Positions 7,220 through 16,536 are shown, counted from the first letter of the stretch. The stretch: DNA of 64,000 nt from Pokkaliibacter sp. MBI-7 (GCF_029846635.1 NZ_JARVTG010000001.1:1916001-1980000); one strand, 5' to 3'. The notes: generated by a model from the letters alone, not told the origin. Numbers and translations are program-made.

Positions 7220-8242
7220 TTACCAGCTATTAAAACGGCGGTCATAGATACTGGATGAGGCCCATTGGCCGCCCGTATCAAGAGCCGAAGCTGCAAAGTA
7301 CGCGGCAGCAATCCCCACCCCCAGCACCATCACCCAGCCCAGTGGCGTGGCCGCCAAGCCAATCGCAACCGCAGCGTCAGCGGCCAGTCCTGCACCTAAA
7401 GCTCCTCCTAAAAACCCTAAAGCTAAGCCCGTCGATTGCACCGTGGCGGTGCGCATCCAGTCGCCGCCCTGACGGTATTGGTCCACGACTTTCTTACCTC
7501 GCGCCCCCACTTCCAGCACCAGCATGCTGTTACCCGCGATGTTCGAGGCGCGGGCCAGCCCGCGCAGCAGGGCAATATCCCGCGAGCCGCTGAGGTTCAG
7601 TTTGGTGTCGTCGCGGTGGCTTTTGGCGATGTCAATGCCACGGTCAGCACTGCTCCAGATCGTGCCGCGTCCTTTGACTTTGGCGAAGTGTTTTTCCAGC
7701 GCCACCCTGAACTGTTCATTCAGCCGGCGCCACGCGGCGCGCGTATCGCCTTCAACACGGCGCAGTACGTGCGCAGGCTGCTTGTTCTGGTGGGCCTTGC
7801 GCACGTCCCGCAGGGCCTGTTCATAGGCGGTCACCTGATCCATAAGCACCGTGTTGCGTGCTGCCCAGCCACCCGCTGCGGCGCCGATACCATCACGCCA
7901 GTGCTGGTCACGCCATTCAGCAAGGTGGTGGTTGATCGGTGCCATGCTCTCTTCATAGAAGTCGGCCAGCGCCAGTGTGCCTTCGAGGCCCAGCTGCCTG
8001 ACCAGTTCGGCGATATTGGCCCGCTCGCCGGGGGTGAGGCCGGTCAGTTCATTCAGCTGCGCCAGGCACTGGTGGCCCGGCGCACGAGTCGAGGTGCGCA
8101 CCACATAGGGAGTACCAGGATGAATAACGGCGTTGTGGCGCAAATGAGGGTTGTCTTGCAGAAAGCATTCCCAGGCGTCGGGAGAGGTCAATTCACCGGG
8201 TTTGAGCTGGCGCGTGGCGCCGGCGATACAGCGTTGGCCCAT
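7220..8242 (-). CDS. Putative Hcp-linked type VI effector with glycine-zipper membrane domain
   Basis: 340 aa. ATG 8242 follows AAGGACAACCTC. Residues about 20-50 contain a LysM-like pattern ('DAWECFLQDNPHLRHN', 'IHPGTPYVV'). Residues 60-250 are charged and mostly helical without a recognised catalytic motif. The last 80 residues are a Gly/Ala-rich hydrophobic region ('GLALGFLGGALGAGLAADAA', 'GLAATPLGWVMVLGVGIAAA') with a polar tail 'SSSIYDRRFNSW', resembling glycine-zipper pore-forming toxins. It lies directly downstream of hcp, separated by a terminator, with a membrane immunity gene after it. Delivery by Hcp and pore formation are inferred. No PAAR, VgrG or Rhs part is present. Confidence 0.7.
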   Translation of the reverse strand: MGQRCIAGATRQLKPGELTSPDAWECFLQDNPHLRHNAVIHPGTPYVVRTSTRAPGHQCLAQLNELTGLTPGERANIAELVRQLGLEGTLALADFYEESMAPINHHLAEWRDQHWRDGIGAAAGGWAARNTVLMDQVTAYEQALRDVRKAHQNKQPAHVLRRVEGDTRAAWRRLNEQFRVALEKHFAKVKGRGTIWSSADRGIDIAKSHRDDTKLNLSGSRDIALLRGLARASNIAGNSMLVLEVGARGKKVVDQYRQGGDWMRTATVQSTGLALGFLGGALGAGLAADAAVAIGLAATPLGWVMVLGVGIAAAYFAASALDTGGQWASSSIYDRRFNSW

Positions 8243-8278
8243 GAGGTTGTCCTTATGCTGACAAGGGCAAAGCCGATA

Positions 8279-8305
8279 AGAAAAAGGCTCCCGAGGGAGC
8301 CTTTT
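8279..8305 (-). terminator. Intrinsic terminator between hcp and the effector
   Basis: Minus-strand stem AAGGCTCC(C) / (G)GGAGCCTT followed by TTTC, about 25 bases after the hcp stop. It would let Hcp be made in excess, with only partial read-through into the effector gene. Confidence 0.8.
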
Positions 8306-8329
8306 CGCACAGCGTAATCAGTCTCCTGA

Positions 8330-8809
8330 TTACATCTGCTGGCCTTTGAGGCCGCTGTAACCGTAGACCAACGGCGCCATGACGTTGTTGTCGTCGTCGG
8401 TGGGGGTCACGGTCATCATCATTTCGGTGTAAGAAATGCGGATGGTCTCTACGGGACGGTCATCCTGAATGGATACGCTGTAGTGAGAAATCATGGCGTC
8501 GGTCAGTTCGATCTTCATGATTTCTTCGACTTTGTCGCCCTGCTTGGTCATGTGGAAGATCGCACTTTTGGCTTTGCCAATGGTGGATTCCTTGAACAGG
8601 TCGGGAGAGGAGCGGTCCTGGAATTTGGTGATGGTGATGTCACCCAGACGTGCAGCACTGGCTTCACGGTCCATGGCAGTACCGGTATGCGCGGTTACCA
8701 CACGGTCGATAGCCCAGTCCATGGACAGCAGGGTGATCATGTCTTTGAACTGTTCGGCAGAGGTTTCGCCCTTGATGCCTTCGTAGTTCAGGTAGGTATT
8801 ACTTTGCAT
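8330..8809 (-). CDS. hcp: Hcp, type VI secretion tube protein
   Basis: 159 aa, the family length. ATG 8809 has AGGAG 7 bases upstream. Typical Hcp features: 'TYLNYEGIKGETS' at the N-terminus, 'DREASAARLGDITITKFQDR', 'FKESTIGKAKSAIFHM', and the C-terminal beta region 'DRPVETIRISYTEMMMTVTP'. Hcp forms stacked hexameric rings that make the inner tube of the secretion apparatus and can carry small effectors in the lumen. No other type VI structural gene is in the window, so this is an auxiliary hcp-effector cluster. Confidence 0.93.
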   Translation of the reverse strand: MQSNTYLNYEGIKGETSAEQFKDMITLLSMDWAIDRVVTAHTGTAMDREASAARLGDITITKFQDRSSPDLFKESTIGKAKSAIFHMTKQGDKVEEIMKIELTDAMISHYSVSIQDDRPVETIRISYTEMMMTVTPTDDDNNVMAPLVYGYSGLKGQQM

Positions 8810-9145
8810 GCTTTTCTCCTAAGCATGGGGGGTTGATAACCGCTCATGGAGCGGGCTTCCTTGTTCGACGGTGGTGTCTTGGCGCTCAGTACAGCCCCAG
8901 CCCCACTCATTATCTCCCCTCGCGAATGCCAGCCACGTTCCCTGTACAGCACGGACCGATGCATTCTCTGTCCGACGGGCAACCTGATCATCCTTGAGGA
9001 TTACCCTCGTCAATGAGGGCCCCTTATGTTGCGGGCCTTACCTTAGTGCATTGAGCATTATTGGTAAACAAATGTTTCTCATCATCCTGTTACAGGCAAC
9101 AATCCAGCGCCCTTAAATACGATATAACTTACTGATCCAGATAAG
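8810..9145 (-). promoter_or_regulatory. Leader/promoter region of hcp
   Basis: No gene is visible between the terminator of the repeat protein and hcp. Two short open frames (67 and 64 codons) resemble nothing and lack ribosome sites. A small stem (CCCTC / GAGGG around 9010-9025) and the GC-rich stretch at 8890-8910 suggest a structured 5' leader. No clear -24/-12 element was found. Confidence 0.35.
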
Positions 9146-9184
9146 AAAAAAGCCTCCTGCCGGAATTATCCGGGAGAAGGCCTT
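9146..9184 (-). terminator. Intrinsic terminator of the RTX-like gene
   Basis: On the minus strand, about 95 bases after the stop at 9279, a stem (AGGCCTTCTCCCGG / CCGGCAGGAGGCT, one bulge) is followed by TTTTTTC. Confidence 0.75.
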
Positions 9185-9278
9185 TATTGTTACAGCAGGT
9201 AATTTTCTGTTTATCCTGCAGAGAGTTCGGGCTCGCATGCCGGCCCGAAGCCCCTGCAGACAAACGGTCAGAACATCG

Positions 9279-12200
9279 TTACGCAGCCGCCTCCAGACCG
9301 GCATCTGTGGCGGTGGTATAGGTATCGACCGTGGTGTCGGTACTGCTGCTGCCGGTCAGGGCAGACAACAGCAGCTCAGCGAACTGGTCGAGGTTTTCCG
9401 AGGTCCACACGGTTGCCATGTCGAAGCTGGTGTTGGCGTTATCTGCCTGTGCCACCAGCTGGTCCATGCTGAGGGTGGAGACGGTGTTGCCATCGCTGTC
9501 CACCAGCTGCAGTTCTTTCACATCGACACTGGCGTAATCGCTGATCGTCACCTGCGCGTAGGATTCGCCATCCACCACGTAGTTGATCAGCAGATCACTG
9601 CCATCAATGGCGGTGTAGACGTTGTCACTGGTCATGTCCTTGTCGAAGAAGGTGTTGGCGGCAATCTGAATCACATCATTGCCACCGGCCTCTTCGTACA
9701 CGGTGTTTTTACCATCGCCCAGCGAGATGACGTAGGTGTCAGTGCCTTCACCGCCGCGCAGGTCATCGTTGCCCATGCCGGAATAGAGGGTGTCGTTACC
9801 GGCACCACCGGACAGGTCATTGTCACCGGCGTAGTTGTAGGCGATCTCGTAGACCATGATGGCGGCCACCAGCCCTTCGAAATCATCGAAGTCAGCCAGA
9901 CCGGTGCTGTCAAAGCCCAGCTGCTCGGCAATCCAGTCCAGACCATCGAAGGTCCAGTCGATACCGGTGCTGACGCCATCGGCAGCGGTCGACAGGGCGC
10001 TGTCGATGGCATCGCTGACATCGGCATCGGCCACATACTCAAAGGCACTGCTGATGGAGCTGATGGCGGAAGACAGGCTGTCAGCGCCTTCATCCACCAG
10101 ATCAGACAGGGCATCGCCGATATCCACATCAGCCAGATCCAGCCCGGTGATGTCATTGAGGTAGCCAATCGCGGTATTGGCCGTACTGTCCAGATCGTCA
10201 CCGAAACTGTCCGTAGCCGCGACCACGCTGTCCAGCACGTCGGAAATATCTCCGGCGACGCTGTCCCAGACGTCGTACAGATCTTCCACCAGCGTATCGG
10301 TCAGGTATTCGGTAATGGCGTCGAAGCCGTCACCGATGCTTTCCCATACCGAGTTGAGGCTGTCGGCACCGTCCAGCAAGAGGGTATCGAGCAACCCCCA
10401 GCCCAGACCGATCATCACGTCGTCACCGTCGTTACCGGAGATATAGGTACCGGCGGTGGTAGCGAAGATGGTGTCGTCACCGTCGCCGCCCATCAGCACG
10501 TTACCGATCAGGTTCAGATCACCGAAGGAGCCGCTGGCCAAGCTGTACAGCTGTGACCCGACATACTTGGCGTTCATCAGTGCCGAGCCCCAGTCGCTCC
10601 AGCTGGTGTAGTCGTTCTCGGTCAGACTTTCCAGAGTATTGAAGACGGTGGACTGCGCCAGACCGATGATCACGTCGTTGCCGTCACCGCCCAGCACCAC
10701 GTTGTTGGTGGCATTGGAGACGATCAGGTCGTCGCCGCTGTCGGCCACGGCGATGGTGGTTTCACCGTTGAGGATCAGAGTGTCATCACCGCTGCCGCTC
10801 TCAACAAAGTTGAAACCGGTATCGACGGTAATGGACGACTTGCTGGTCGAAGTTGCCTCAGTGGCGGTATCGGTGGTTTCAGTTTCGGTGACGCTCTTCA
10901 GCGTGCCACTGCTACCCAGTACCACGATGGTGTCGTCACCGGCATCGGTCAGCACCACGTTGTGCTCACCGTAGATCACCGCCACGTCATCACCGTCACC
11001 GGTCCAGCCGATGTTGAACTCGGTGCTGTAGGTGGTGGTAGTGGTCGAGGTGCTGGTGGCCTCCTCGCTGGCTTCTTCCGCGGTACTGGTAGACGTGGAA
11101 TTGCTGGAAGTAGACACCATCACCAGCACGTCATCGTCGGCCCCGGTCACGGCAACGTTGTAGGTGCCGATCTGGGTCACCACGTTGTTGCCGTCACCCG
11201 CAGACACCACGTTAACGTTGGCACTGTCACCGCCCATGGCGATGGTGGTGATGACGTCATTGCCGTCGCCAGCGGTAACGATATTGGCCTTACCCAGGGT
11301 CGTCACCACGTTATTGCCTTCACCGGCCACCACGGCGCTGTAGTTACCGAGTACCGTCACCACATCATTGCCGCTGCCGGCGACGATACCGTTGTAGGTG
11401 CCGACGGCGGTGATGACATCATCCCCCGCGCCGGACACCAGCACGTTATTGCTGCCAAGAGCAGTGATCACGCTGCTGTCGCTGCCGGTCAGCACGACGT
11501 TGGTGGAGCCGATGACGGTGATAACATCGGTACCGCCGTCACTTTCGGCCGCCGAGGACAGCCCGGCCTCATTCACCAGATCGGTGGCATAGATGCCCGC
11601 CGTCAGGGAGTCGACCAGCCCCACCGCGGTCGCCGCGATTTCGTCATAGGCGCCGGTGACCGCAATGTTGGTGGAGCCAATCGCGGTAATCACGTCGGAG
11701 CCTGAATCCCCGTAGATAATGTTGCTGGAACCGATCGCCGTCACCACATCATCACCGGTGCCTGACCACAGTACGTTGGTGCTGCCGAGGGCCGTGATCA
11801 CGTCGTTGCCGCTGCCGGTGTAGACCACGTTGACCGAGCCGATAGTGGTGACGATGTCGGTACCGGCGCCAGTGGCCAGATTGTCGCCGAGGAACTCACT
11901 GACGGTATCCAGTGCATCGCTGTCGGTGCTATCAGCCAGGGTATCGGCCAGCCAGGTCAGGCCATCGCCGAGACCCAGCAGCACCACGTTGTTGGCACCG
12001 ACCGTCGTGACCACGTTATCGCCCGCGGTATTGAGCACCACGTTGGTTTCACCAATGGCGGTAGTGATGGTATCGGCGCCGTTGGCCAGCAGCACGTTGG
12101 CCGCACCAATGGCGGTGACAACGTCATTGCCTTTACCGGTGTAGACCAGGTTGCCCGCACCGATGGCCACCACGATATCATCGCCGGAGCCGGTATTGAT

Positions 12201-15200
12201 GGCGTCCTTGATGTACTCCACCCCGGCTTCAATCACGGTATCGGCATCATCACTGTCGATGGCCTCGCTGAGCAGATCGCCGAGGCCCTGACTCAGACCT
12301 TCAATGATGGAACCGGTCTCAGTCAGCACCACGTTACCGCCACCGAGGGCGATCATGGTGTTATCACCTTCTGCCGCCACCAGCAGGTTACCGATACCGG
12401 CAGCCACCATCAGGTTGTCGCCACCGTTGCTGAACATCAGGTTGGCCGCCCCCACACCGATCAGGGTGTTGTTGCCGCCACCGCTGAGCAGCGCATTGGT
12501 ACTGCCCAGCGCACCGACCAGGTTGCTACCGCCGTCGAGGTAGGCGACGTTGAGGCCGCCGCCCATGATCACGGTGGAGTCACCACCGTCGCTGACCACA
12601 ACGTTGGCACCACCGGCGGCAATGATCTGATCATTGCCATCGCTGGCAGTGATGACGTTGGCACCGCCCAGAGCAATAACATCATCCTTGCCGCTACCGA
12701 CTACGGCCACGTTGGCACCGCCGTAAGCACGGATAGTGTCGTTGCCACCGCCGCTGGTAATGACGTTGGCACCGCCATAGGCATTGATGCTGTCCTTGCC
12801 GGAACCGGTGGTGATGACGTTGGCACCGCCACCGGCGGTGATGTCGTTCTTGCCGTTACCCGCTTCAATAACGTTGGCGCCGCCCCAGGCGGTGATGCTG
12901 TCGTTACCACTGGTGGTAGTGATGACGTTCGCCGCCCCGGCCGCCTCGATGCTGTTGTTACCTGCACCGGCGTCGATTTCGTTGGCACCGCCGTCGGCCA
13001 CGATGGTGTCGTTACCGGAGCCTGCGGTGACGTAGTTGTTGCCACCGTAAGCGGTCACCTTGTTGGTGCCGTCACCGACATTGATCACGTTGCTGCCACC
13101 AGCGGCATACACGGTATCGCTGTCATCGCTGATCTGGGCCTGGCTCGCGGTGATGGTGGGGATTTTGATGGTGGTACCGAACACCTTCACCGTCTTGTAG
13201 GTGGTGGTGTAGACGGTTCCATACTCGGCAGAACCACTGGTATCGATGACGTTACTGGCGCCATTGACTTCCACATAGTCGTTACCGCTGCCGGTGGTGA
13301 TGACGTTGCTGGCCGAGTTGGCAGTGATGGTATCGTTGCCGCTGCCGGAATCGATCACATTGGAGGCGGCATTGACGCTGATGGTATCGGCACCGCCACT
13401 GGTATTGATCACATTGCTGGCGCCGTCGGCGGTGACGCTGTCAACACCGTCGCCGGAGTTGAGCACGTTGCTGGCACCGCCCAGAACGAAGGTGTTATTG
13501 CCACCGCTGTCGGTCACGATATTGCTGCCACCGTAGGCTGTGACCTTGTCGTCGCCACTGCCGACGGTCACTTCGTTACCACCGCCTGCCGCATAGACTT
13601 CGTTGTTGCCGCTGCTGGCATCGACCACGTTGTAGCCGCCATAGACCTTGATGGTGTCGTTGCCGGTACCGGCATCTACTTCATTACCACCACCGGCGGC
13701 ATAGACGTAGTTGTTACCGTTACTGACATCGATGTTGTTGTAGCCACCGTAGGCGTTGACCGTATCGTTGCCATCTCCGGCACTGATATCGTTGTAGCCG
13801 CCTTTGGTGGTGATGGTATCAGCACCGCTGCCGGTGGTGATGACGTTGCTGGCGGCGTTGGCGGTCACGGTATTGTCACCGTCACCGGCGTTGACCACGT
13901 TGGAGGCGGCATTGACGGTGATATTGTCGTTACCGCCGTAGGTTTTGATGACATTGCTGGCGCCGTCGGCGGTCACGGTATCGGCACCGCTGCCGGAGGT
14001 CAGAATGTTACTGGCACCACCAAAGGTAAAGGTGTTGGTGCCGCCGGAATCGGTGACGATGTTGCTGCCACCGTACACTTCCACCTTGTCGTTGCCACTG
14101 CCAACAGTGACTTCATTGCCACCACCAGCGGCATAGACGGTGTTGGTACCGTTACCGATGCTGATGTCGTTGTAACCACCGTAGGCGGTGACCTTGTCGC
14201 TGCCGCTGCCGGCACTGACGGTGTTGTAGCCACCGCTGGCCGAGACGGTGTTATCCCCCTCACCGGCATCGATGATATTGGCCGCCGCTGCCACGCTGAT
14301 AGTGTCGTTGCCGCCGTAGGTCTTGATGCTGTTATAGGCACCGTCGGCGGTCACCGTATCGGCCCCGCTGCCGGAGGTCAGCACGTTGCTGGCGCCGCCC
14401 AGTACGAAGCTGTTGGTACCGCCGCTGTCGGTGACCTTGTTGCTGCCGCCGTAGACCTTGATGGTGTCATTGCCGGAGCCGACCTTGACATCGTTGCCGC
14501 CACCGTAAGCAGTGACCTTGTTGTTGCCGGAGCTGCTGTCGATATCGTTGTAACCACCGTAGGCAGTGACGGTATCGTTGCCGGAACCTGCATCGATCTT
14601 GTTATAGCCGCCAGTGGTGCTGATGGTGTCATCACCGCCTTCGCCATAGATCTTGTTGTAGGCTGCCGTGGCGCTGACGGTGTCGTTGCCATCACCGGCA
14701 TAGACGGTGTTGCTGGCCGCAGTCACGCTGATGTTGTCGTTGCCGCCGTAGGTCTTGATGCTGTTATAGGCACCATCGGCGGTCACGGTGTCAGCACCGC
14801 TGCCCGAGGTCAGGGTGTTGCTGGCACCGCCAAGGGTAAAGGCGTTGGTGCCACCGCTGTCAGTGACGGTATTGCTGCCGCCGTAGACCTTGACGGTGTC
14901 ATTGCCGGAACCGACGGTCACCTTGTTGGCGCCACCGTTGGCGTTGATGCTGTTGTTACCGCTGCTGGCGCTGACCTTGTTGTAACCGCCGTTCAGGCTG
15001 GCGCTGTCATTGCCGGAGCCGAGGGTGACGTCGTTATAACCGGCGTTGCTGTAAACGTAGTCGTCGCCTGAACCGGCGTTGATGTCCGCCACGGCCGCCG
15101 CGTACAGGTAGATCTTGTCGTTGCCATCGCCGCCCGTGACGATGTTGTCGAGGCCAAAGTACAGCTTGATGGTGTCGTTACCGGTGCCGCCATCGACCTT

Positions 15201-15542
15201 GTTGTAGCCACCCACCTTGATGATCAGGGTGTCGTCGCCCGAGCCACCGCTGATCTTGTTATAGGCACCGGCGGTGATGGTAATGGTGTCGTTACCGCCC
15301 TCGCCGTCGATGATATTGGCGCCCAGGGACGAGGAGGTATAGGTATTGTTACCGTTACCCAGGTTCTTGTTGGTGTAACCCAGCGCGGCAATATCCTCCG
15401 CCAGATCTTCCAGATCATCACCCAGATCACTGAACGCCTCACCGATATCGTTCAGATCGTCACCGATGTCATCCCACAGGTCTTCCCCTGCACTGACGAC
15501 CGGGTCGACTACATTCTTTTTAATCCAACTCCATACACTCAT
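9279..15542 (-). CDS. Giant RTX-like beta-roll repeat protein, type I secretion substrate
   Basis: 2087 aa from ATG 15542 (GAGGA 8 bases upstream; the frame extends to 15644 but that part precedes the ribosome site). Residues 1-55 are an acidic amphipathic head. From about residue 60 to 1500 runs an 18-residue repeat that alternates a calcium-type turn ('GSGNDTVTA') with an asparagine turn ('GGYNDI', later 'GGANVI', 'GSTNVV'). Around residues 1530-1850 is an acidic, low-complexity helical spacer. Near 1855-1880 classic nonapeptides return ('GGAGNDTLYSG', 'RGGEGTD'), followed by an Ala/Thr/Leu-rich tail ending 'AGLEAAA', as expected for a C-terminal type I signal. It is acidic and nearly Cys-free. 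It is probably a surface or matrix adhesin exported by the system at 19149-25051. Confidence 0.87.
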   Translation of the reverse strand: MSVWSWIKKNVVDPVVSAGEDLWDDIGDDLNDIGEAFSDLGDDLEDLAEDIAALGYTNKNLGNGNNTYTSSSLGANIIDGEGGNDTITITAGAYNKISGGSGDDTLIIKVGGYNKVDGGTGNDTIKLYFGLDNIVTGGDGNDKIYLYAAAVADINAGSGDDYVYSNAGYNDVTLGSGNDSASLNGGYNKVSASSGNNSINANGGANKVTVGSGNDTVKVYGGSNTVTDSGGTNAFTLGGASNTLTSGSGADTVTADGAYNSIKTYGGNDNISVTAASNTVYAGDGNDTVSATAAYNKIYGEGGDDTISTTGGYNKIDAGSGNDTVTAYGGYNDIDSSSGNNKVTAYGGGNDVKVGSGNDTIKVYGGSNKVTDSGGTNSFVLGGASNVLTSGSGADTVTADGAYNSIKTYGGNDTISVAAAANIIDAGEGDNTVSASGGYNTVSAGSGSDKVTAYGGYNDISIGNGTNTVYAAGGGNEVTVGSGNDKVEVYGGSNIVTDSGGTNTFTFGGASNILTSGSGADTVTADGASNVIKTYGGNDNITVNAASNVVNAGDGDNTVTANAASNVITTGSGADTITTKGGYNDISAGDGNDTVNAYGGYNNIDVSNGNNYVYAAGGGNEVDAGTGNDTIKVYGGYNVVDASSGNNEVYAAGGGNEVTVGSGDDKVTAYGGSNIVTDSGGNNTFVLGGASNVLNSGDGVDSVTADGASNVINTSGGADTISVNAASNVIDSGSGNDTITANSASNVITTGSGNDYVEVNGASNVIDTSGSAEYGTVYTTTYKTVKVFGTTIKIPTITASQAQISDDSDTVYAAGGSNVINVGDGTNKVTAYGGNNYVTAGSGNDTIVADGGANEIDAGAGNNSIEAAGAANVITTTSGNDSITAWGGANVIEAGNGKNDITAGGGANVITTGSGKDSINAYGGANVITSGGGNDTIRAYGGANVAVVGSGKDDVIALGGANVITASDGNDQIIAAGGANVVVSDGGDSTVIMGGGLNVAYLDGGSNLVGALGSTNALLSGGGNNTLIGVGAANLMFSNGGDNLMVAAGIGNLLVAAEGDNTMIALGGGNVVLTETGSIIEGLSQGLGDLLSEAIDSDDADTVIEAGVEYIKDAINTGSGDDIVVAIGAGNLVYTGKGNDVVTAIGAANVLLANGADTITTAIGETNVVLNTAGDNVVTTVGANNVVLLGLGDGLTWLADTLADSTDSDALDTVSEFLGDNLATGAGTDIVTTIGSVNVVYTGSGNDVITALGSTNVLWSGTGDDVVTAIGSSNIIYGDSGSDVITAIGSTNIAVTGAYDEIAATAVGLVDSLTAGIYATDLVNEAGLSSAAESDGGTDVITVIGSTNVVLTGSDSSVITALGSNNVLVSGAGDDVITAVGTYNGIVAGSGNDVVTVLGNYSAVVAGEGNNVVTTLGKANIVTAGDGNDVITTIAMGGDSANVNVVSAGDGNNVVTQIGTYNVAVTGADDDVLVMVSTSSNSTSTSTAEEASEEATSTSTTTTTYSTEFNIGWTGDGDDVAVIYGEHNVVLTDAGDDTIVVLGSSGTLKSVTETETTDTATEATSTSKSSITVDTGFNFVESGSGDDTLILNGETTIAVADSGDDLIVSNATNNVVLGGDGNDVIIGLAQSTVFNTLESLTENDYTSWSDWGSALMNAKYVGSQLYSLASGSFGDLNLIGNVLMGGDGDDTIFATTAGTYISGNDGDDVMIGLGWGLLDTLLLDGADSLNSVWESIGDGFDAITEYLTDTLVEDLYDVWDSVAGDISDVLDSVVAATDSFGDDLDSTANTAIGYLNDITGLDLADVDIGDALSDLVDEGADSLSSAISSISSAFEYVADADVSDAIDSALSTAADGVSTGIDWTFDGLDWIAEQLGFDSTGLADFDDFEGLVAAIMVYEIAYNYAGDNDLSGGAGNDTLYSGMGNDDLRGGEGTDTYVISLGDGKNTVYEEAGGNDVIQIAANTFFDKDMTSDNVYTAIDGSDLLINYVVDGESYAQVTISDYASVDVKELQLVDSDGNTVSTLSMDQLVAQADNANTSFDMATVWTSENLDQFAELLLSALTGSSSTDTTVDTYTTATDAGLEAAA

Positions 15543-15675
15543 GGTGTCATTCCTCAAACAGGCGACATCCTGTCGCGACTCTTGGCGTCCTGTTGTGACC
15601 AGGCCTGTGATGCTCGACCCGTAACCCATACCTGAAAAACGCACAGCGGCACCGCTCGGGTGCCGCTGTTAACAA

Positions 15676-16293
15676 TCACTGTGTGCCGCCGCTGACGCCC
15701 AGCACCACGAAGGCCTGGGGCTTGTACATCACCGCCGCCAGCTGCTCGATGGCGCGGGTGATAATGGCGGGCTTGTCGGCGGTGTAGCGCTGGCAACCCT
15801 GGCTGTCGTGCCAGAACAGCAGCAACTGCAGGCTGTTGTCCTGCACGTTGAGCAGCACTTCGGCACCAATAAAACCGGCATAGTGCTGGGCTTCCTGTAC
15901 CGCCGGGATCAGCTGGTCGGCGAGGTGCTCAAGGCGGGCGCTCTGGCGCAGCGGAAAGATGAACTGCAGCAGCACCCGCGCCTGACGCAAAGGCTGGCGG
16001 TAACTGCTGAGCAGGGTACGCAGGGTGGTCGGGGATTCACTGCTGGTCAGCTGGCTGAAATGGCTGAACCAGAGATCGTGGCTGTCATCGAAAAACTGCT
16101 GCAGCGGCTGTTCGCCAGCAAAGGTCAGCAGCCACTGTAACGCGCCGGTTTGCGGTTGCAGGCAGCGCAGCAGGCGGCGGCCACCAGGCTGGGCAGCCAC
16201 CGCACAGGCCAGCTCGAAGCCGAATTGACTGGCGTTGTGCGCGCCGTCTTCGCGCATTGTTCCGAGCCATTGCACACTGGCTGCGTAGTCCAT
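15676..16293 (-). CDS. Unknown protein, possible ABM-like (dimeric alpha/beta barrel) domains
   Basis: 205 aa, upstream of and collinear with the RTX-like gene (134-base gap). The second half ('ARVLLQFIFPLRQSARLEHL', 'AQHYAGFIGAEVLLNVQDN', 'LQLLLFWHDSQGCQRY') has the strand-helix-strand pattern of antibiotic-biosynthesis-monooxygenase-like domains. The first half may be a degenerate copy ('GRRLLRCLQPQTGALQWLLT'). No catalytic residue can be assigned. No signal peptide is present. Position suggests a link to expression or handling of the repeat protein, but there is no direct evidence. Confidence 0.6.
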   Translation of the reverse strand: MDYAASVQWLGTMREDGAHNASQFGFELACAVAAQPGGRRLLRCLQPQTGALQWLLTFAGEQPLQQFFDDSHDLWFSHFSQLTSSESPTTLRTLLSSYRQPLRQARVLLQFIFPLRQSARLEHLADQLIPAVQEAQHYAGFIGAEVLLNVQDNSLQLLLFWHDSQGCQRYTADKPAIITRAIEQLAAVMYKPQAFVVLGVSGGTQ

Positions 16294-16363
16294 CCCCTGT
16301 CCCCTTCTGGTTATCTGGCAGGGTCAGTAAAACGCGTGTGGATGACATGATTCTGTGCATAAT

Positions 16364-16381
16364 GATGACAAAAATGTCATC
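16364..16381. promoter_or_regulatory. Palindrome between divergent RTX and two-component operons
   Basis: GATGACA-AAAA-TGTCATC is a perfect 7-bp inverted repeat in the divergent intergenic region. A further half-site GATGACA lies at 16341-16347. It is placed to control either operon. The binding protein is unknown; the neighbouring OmpR-type regulator would more usually use direct repeats. Confidence 0.5.
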
Positions 16382-16536
16382 GAAGACGGGGCGACTTCTG
16401 CGGCAAGATAACTGCAGTCCGTTCTGCTGCGAGCACAAGGCCCGACAGCAGACGGACAGGCACCAGAATCTGCCGGTCAGCCCCGTCATTGCGATGTACA
16501 GAGCCATACCGACATATCTGGAGCCCGACTCAGCCA

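Noticed and set aside
9237..10556. Long plus-strand open frames opposite the RTX-like gene (also at 10962-11705)
   Set aside because: They are mirror images of the repeat: Gly/Asp-rich coding on the minus strand gives Val/His/Gly-rich open frames on the other. No ribosome sites or family resemblance.
12600..15300. Regularly spaced repeats as a possible CRISPR array
   Set aside because: The 54-bp periodicity lies in a continuous coding frame and follows the 18-residue protein repeat. There are no unique spacers and no cas genes.
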